Source of the DNA: an uncultured Lachnospiraceae bacterium
GTDB taxonomy: Bacteria > Bacillota > Clostridia > Lachnospirales > Lachnospiraceae
Assembly: GCA_947626915.1 (NCBI GenBank)
Contig: CANQUA010000010.1
Coordinates: 1 to 64,000 of the forward strand
DNA length: 64,000 nucleotides
Reading direction: 5' to 3'
Below the pieces are notes generated by a model. That model ran no database searches. It had not been told where the DNA came from and was given only the letters and a program-made list of their open reading frames with translations. Position numbers and translations under genes: made by a program. Numbering within the stretch: position 1 is the first letter of the stretch; the number at the start of each line of letters is the position of its first letter. This document shows positions 61,348 to 64,000 of the stretch, piece after piece.

Positions 61348-62118
61348 CTATGCGGGCACCTTTCCCTCATAAAACCGAGCGCTGTCCTGCAGGTATTTCC
61401 GCAGAAGCGCGTCGGACAGGCCGCTGTACGCCAGACAGTACGGCATGGAAAAATCGATGCTGCCCGCCTCGTCAATGTACCTGGTCAGAAGATTGCTGCT
61501 GTTTTTCGAGCCTCTGGCCTTGCCCAGCAGCTTCACCTCCCCGTCCTCGATGGCGATCACCGGCTTGATCGAAAGCAGGGTCCCCGCGAACGCCGCCGCG
61601 GACGAGATTCGCCCGCCTCTCTTCAAATATTCCAGCGTATCCAGAAGCGCGATCAGCCGGATCTTCTTTTTCTGCTCCTCCAGGACTCGCGCGATCTGCG
61701 CCGCCGTTTTTCCCTCGTCCCGCAGCCGGACCGCCAGAAGCACCAGGATCCGCTGGCCGATGCAGACATTATTGCTGTCCACCAATGTCACGCAGCCCTC
61801 CTGCTCCTCCGCCGCAATGACCGCGCTCTGGTACGAACCGGACAGCTTCACGGAGATCGTGATACAGAGCGCCTGCTCTCCCGCCTCCCGCGCTTCCCGG
61901 AACGCCGTCTCATACTGATAGGGCGATATCTGACTCGTGCCGGGCAATACATCCGTCTCGATCAGCTTGCGGAAAAACTCTTCGTGACTCATGGTCACGC
62001 CGTCCAGATACTGTTCCTCCCCAAACACGGTCGTCATCGGCAGCACCGTGATTCCCCAGGCCGCCGCCTGCTCCTGGGTGATATCGCTGGCCGAATCTGT
62101 AATGATCCGGATATTCAT
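61348..62118 (-). CDS. DegV family protein, cut short by an in-frame TAG
   Basis: DegV (FakB-like) proteins bind fatty acids for phosphorylation by FakA. The first 256 residues are normal: IITDSASDIT, SQISPYQYETAF, SVKLSGSYQSA, VTLVDSNNV, LEYLKRGGRIS and LSIKPVIAIEDG. At 61348-61350 a TAG interrupts the frame, but the next 27 codons (to TAA at 61264-61266) read on in the same frame with the conserved C-terminal IGSTIGTHTGPGAIAVAFF. So the true gene spans 61264-62118 and carries one nonsense codon. The missing end holds a conserved ligand-binding stretch, so the shortened protein is probably inactive. AGGAGGAATC precedes the ATG. Confidence 0.88.
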   Translation of the reverse strand: MNIRIITDSASDITQEQAAAWGITVLPMTTVFGEEQYLDGVTMSHEEFFRKLIETDVLPGTSQISPYQYETAFREAREAGEQALCITISVKLSGSYQSAVIAAEEQEGCVTLVDSNNVCIGQRILVLLAVRLRDEGKTAAQIARVLEEQKKKIRLIALLDTLEYLKRGGRISSAAAFAGTLLSIKPVIAIEDGEVKLLGKARGSKNSSNLLTRYIDEAGSIDFSMPYCLAYSGLSDALLRKYLQDSARFYEGKVPA

Positions 62119-62296
62119 AAACCGATTCCTCCTGATTCCTTTTTTCTCTCTGTGTTTGTAAAAAATTTCCGTAAAAACAGGCCCTTGATACGCACATGAG
62201 GCCGCTCAAAAGCCCAGCCGCAGGATCATCTTTCCATCCCGCCGCTTTGAAAATCACACGCTTCCGCAGACCTATTCCGCAATTCCACATTCTCTG

Positions 62297-62393
62297 TCCC
62301 GGCGCGCAGGTCATCACTCTCTGCCTTCCCGCGCAGACTGCTACTTTCCGTTTCCCCGCGCAGAATATCACTCTCCGCCTTCCCGCGCATCCC
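62297..62393. repeat. Imperfect tandem repeats of about 28 bp
   Basis: Four CCCGCGCAG-type units, of which two share ATCACTCT(C)(C/T)GCCTT. They lie in the degV-MarR gap and run into the end of the MarR gene. Confidence 0.5.
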
Positions 62394-62841
62394 GGTTCCC
62401 CCCGCTCTGGAAACGGTCTACAACCTGCGTCGCGGTCTGGACCAGATTCGTCAGCTCCCGCATTTTCTCTTCCCCCAGCTCCCGGTCCACAGCCGCCATC
62501 ACCTCCATGATCCGGCGGTGCTCCTCCATATAATGGCGGACATGCTCCTCTTTCATGCGAATATAAACCCTGCGCCGGTCTTCCTCGCAGCGAAAACGTT
62601 CGATCATCCCCGCGGCTTCCATATCCGAAAGGATTTTATTCATCTGGGATTTTAAAAGCCGCGTCCTCTCGCACAGCTCTTTCGCCGTCAGATCCGCGCT
62701 GCCCGCCTGCCGTCTCTCATAAAGCAGTCCGCAGATCATCATTTCATTCACGGACATATCCGTCAGAAGCCGGTTCCCGCGGATGCAGACCGACATCCGG
62801 ATCCAAGCCTGCAAAAGTTCCTCCTGATTCTTTACGCTCAT
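62368..62841 (-). CDS. MarR-family transcriptional regulator
   Basis: A 157-residue winged-helix regulator. The start at 62841 has GGGGGAAGAA upstream; an earlier in-frame ATG at 62904 has none. The helix-turn-helix is LTAKELCERTRLLKSQMNKILSDMEAAGMIERFRCEEDRRRVYI (about 52-95), with the DRR wing typical of MarR. The C-terminal dimerisation helices follow. A palindrome lies at the expected start of its own transcript, suggesting self-repression, and the downstream degV and dehydratase genes are probably under the same control. Confidence 0.9.
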   Translation of the reverse strand: MSVKNQEELLQAWIRMSVCIRGNRLLTDMSVNEMMICGLLYERRQAGSADLTAKELCERTRLLKSQMNKILSDMEAAGMIERFRCEEDRRRVYIRMKEEHVRHYMEEHRRIMEVMAAVDRELGEEKMRELTNLVQTATQVVDRFQSGGNRDAREGGE

Positions 62842-62916
62842 TTCTTCCCCCAACAGACCGCCCGCCGTTTTCTGACCACCGGGCTCCGACAGGCCGCATT
62901 TCATTCTCTGTAATTA

Positions 62917-62931
62917 GTTCATAAAATGAAC
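62917..62931. promoter_or_regulatory. Candidate MarR operator
   Basis: GTTCATAAAATGAAC is a perfect palindrome (GTTCAT-AAA-ATGAAC) located about +6 to +20 of the marR transcript, where a bound dimer would block polymerase. Confidence 0.6.
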
Positions 62932-62943
62932 AATCCGCTTTTT

Positions 62944-62972
62944 ATCATACTTCGTACGCCGGGATCTGTCAA
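62944..62972 (-). promoter_or_regulatory. Promoter of the marR-degV-dehydratase cluster
   Basis: A perfect TTGACA, 17 nt and TATGAT on the minus strand, directly upstream of the palindrome. The gap 62905-63313 holds this promoter, the operator and a duplicated end of the nuclease gene; a 131-codon open frame across it looks spurious. Confidence 0.85.
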
Positions 62973-63266
62973 CCGGGATTTTTCACAATAGAATGGAACG
63001 ATCCTCCCTTTTCTCGTGATAAAATGATAAACCACCGGAAAAAATGCCCGCTCCCCGGCGGCAGGCTTCCAGAAAGTATCAAAAAATCCCGCGACATCCA
63101 GGCTTTTTAACCTGAAATATCGCAGGATCTTGTTTCCATGAACCGGCGTTCCCGTTCCAGCGGACATTCTCCTGCAAAACTGCAGCTGCCGGCAAAAACA
63201 GCTGGTATCTCCGTTCGGTTCAACCCTCGTGAAAATCTCAGCGTCTCCGTCCAGGACTGTTCCCGC

Positions 63267-63329
63267 CCCGCACACTACGCCGGTATAAGCAGGTTTTGAT
63301 CGTCTCCCGCACACTATGCCGGCATAAGC
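63267..63329. repeat. Tandem duplication of the nuclease gene 3' end
   Basis: CCCGCACACTACGCCGGTAT at 63267-63286 and CCCGCACACTATGCCGGCAT at 63306-63325 are near-identical with similar flanks, 39 bp apart. The right copy contains the stop of the nuclease gene; the left is an extra copy. Confidence 0.7.
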
Positions 63330-64000
63330 GATTTTTCGATCATGTCCTGCACCTCGGAAACGCTTTTATCCACCGCGTCAGAAATCAATTCGATCTCATA
63401 GCCTTTTCGATACATATTCAGGACGACGCCCAGTATCCCTTTTTCAAGACCTTTCTCAAGACCTTTCTCAAGACCTTCTTCAAGGCCTTTCTCCCAGACG
63501 CCCTCGCTCAAATTACACATCTCTTTCACATCCTTTCTGATATCTTCTCCCTCAGAAAAATCATACTCCGCTTCCAGGATCTCCAGCCGCTCTTTCTCCG
63601 TCATCTCTCGCGACAGCAGCGTCCCCAGCAGACGGTGCAGTTCACGCTCCTGCCCGCGCCCAGGAACCTCGTCCGACAAACCGATCAGCACCACGTTCAG
63701 CAGGTCCATCCTGCCTTCCCAGCCGCCGTTCCCAATCGCCTGCTCTTTCGCCAGATGCACATACTCTATGCTGTTCTCTCTCCGGTCCATGCAGATCCAG
63801 ATCGAATACACCGGCTTCATCGCATCATAATCCATTCCCGTAAAATCGCGCTCTTTCTGCGAAGACACCAGGCGGCACACATAAAAGAGCGCCCGGTTCA
63901 GCAGATGGTACTCCAACGGCCTCTCTTTCTGCTGCGCCTCCAGATTAATGATGATCTGCGCGAGACCGTCCCGCGCCCACACGTAAAACAGGATATCAAA
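63314..64000 (-). CDS. Rpn-family PD-(D/E)XK nuclease / transposase-like protein (partial)
   Basis: The frame runs off the right edge; 228 residues are visible. Its visible N-terminal part reads FDILFYVWARDGLAQIIINL then EAQQKERPLEY, which fits the catalytic D...ExQ stretch of the Rpn/PD-(D/E)XK group. The C-terminus has four EKGLEEG-type repeats and ends KSVSEVQDMIEKSLMPA. Rpn proteins promote RecA-independent recombination. A TA-repeat-like C-terminal design is usual in this family in gut Firmicutes. The 12-bp DNA repeat at 63445-63492 encodes the repeats. Confidence 0.78.
   Translation of the reverse strand, partial: FDILFYVWARDGLAQIIINLEAQQKERPLEYHLLNRALFYVCRLVSSQKERDFTGMDYDAMKPVYSIWICMDRRENSIEYVHLAKEQAIGNGGWEGRMDLLNVVLIGLSDEVPGRGQERELHRLLGTLLSREMTEKERLEILEAEYDFSEGEDIRKDVKEMCNLSEGVWEKGLEEGLEKGLEKGLEKGILGVVLNMYRKGYEIELISDAVDKSVSEVQDMIEKSLMPA
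63445..63492. repeat. Four 12-bp in-frame repeats inside the nuclease gene
   Basis: CAAGACCTTTCT twice exactly, then CAAGACCTTCTT and CAAGGCCTTTCT. They encode EKGL/EEGL units and keep the frame, so copy number can change without breaking the gene. Confidence 0.85.

Noticed and set aside
61348..61350. Programmed recoding of TAG as pyrrolysine
   Set aside because: No supporting structure or pyl gene is visible here; a point mutation or read error is simpler, so it is kept only as something to check.
61910..62371. A 153-codon frame with CAGK/CAGR repeats between MarR and DegV
   Set aside because: The repeats come from the DNA repeat at 62297-62393 and the frame overlaps degV in the wrong phase.
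62919..63314. A 131-codon minus-strand frame between the nuclease and MarR genes
   Set aside because: It covers the marR promoter and the duplicated nuclease end, and its sequence has no coding character.

Overview
The window reads as a chromosomal segment of an anaerobic, GC-rich member of the Clostridia, most likely Lachnospiraceae (inference from gene content: a PucR/CdaR-type regulator next to ftsEX, LplB/LplC-type sugar permeases, lipoproteins with Thr/Ala linkers, 2-hydroxyacyl-CoA dehydratase-type proteins, Cys-type sulfatases, a PPi-type phosphofructokinase). No rRNA, CRISPR array or insertion sequence is seen. Almost every gene lies on the minus strand; the plus strand carries only fucO, one ROK regulator and tRNA-Arg.

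Layout. 1-23 kb is mostly housekeeping: metA, ligA, an S4/RluB-type pseudouridine synthase and queA; tRNA-Arg(CCG); a NUDIX / small lipoprotein / microbial PARG operon; fucO; a group with a PucR-type regulator, ftsE, ftsX and an S41 protease; a UgpC/MsmX-type ATPase; YitT, CvfB and an acyl-ACP thioesterase; tRNA-Gln(CTG); an ECF sigma factor, a cation diffusion facilitator, truA and vanZ; and an NCS2 purine permease. 23-32 kb is a sugar-uptake operon: solute-binding lipoprotein (frameshifted at a G8 tract), sugar isomerase, LplB, LplC, two tandem metallo-beta-lactamase-fold lipoproteins and an SGNH hydrolase. 32-44.6 kb is a central-sugar catabolic block: sugar isomerase, an in-frame HAD/alcohol dehydrogenase fusion, a SorE-like reductase, a PfkB kinase, a DeoR regulator, a NagB-like deaminase, a divergent triosephosphate isomerase, a PPi-type PFK, a class II aldolase and a sulfatase. 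44.7-57.6 kb is a host- or plant-glycan block: ROK regulator, DUF4838-like protein, second sulfatase, a second binding protein with LplC/LplB, a cytoplasmic sialidase-fold protein and glycogen phosphorylase. 57.8-63 kb holds a MarR / DegV / dehydratase / dehydratase-activase cluster, interrupted by an AT-rich island. The right edge cuts an Rpn-family nuclease gene.

How it works together (inference). Two ABC importers bring oligosaccharides into the cell. Neither has its own ATPase, so the MsmX-type ATPase at 13.9-15.0 kb is the natural partner. The sulfatases, the DUF4838-like protein and the sialidase-fold enzyme lack signal peptides and would trim the glycans inside the cell. Released hexose or hexosamine phosphates would pass through the NagB-like deaminase, reductases, kinases, aldolase and TIM to triose phosphates. 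A palindrome-like TTTC(A/G)TTTCGAAAGT site sits upstream of three well-formed promoters (binding-protein operon, pfkB operon, deoR) at about -72, -73 and -81, which points to one shared regulator.

The points most worth a second look are this shared upstream site, the G8 frameshift, the HAD/dehydrogenase fusion with an intact internal ribosome binding site, the amber codon in degV, the fused dehydratase-activase cluster, the paired MBL-fold lipoproteins, the NUDIX/PARG operon and the AT-rich island.
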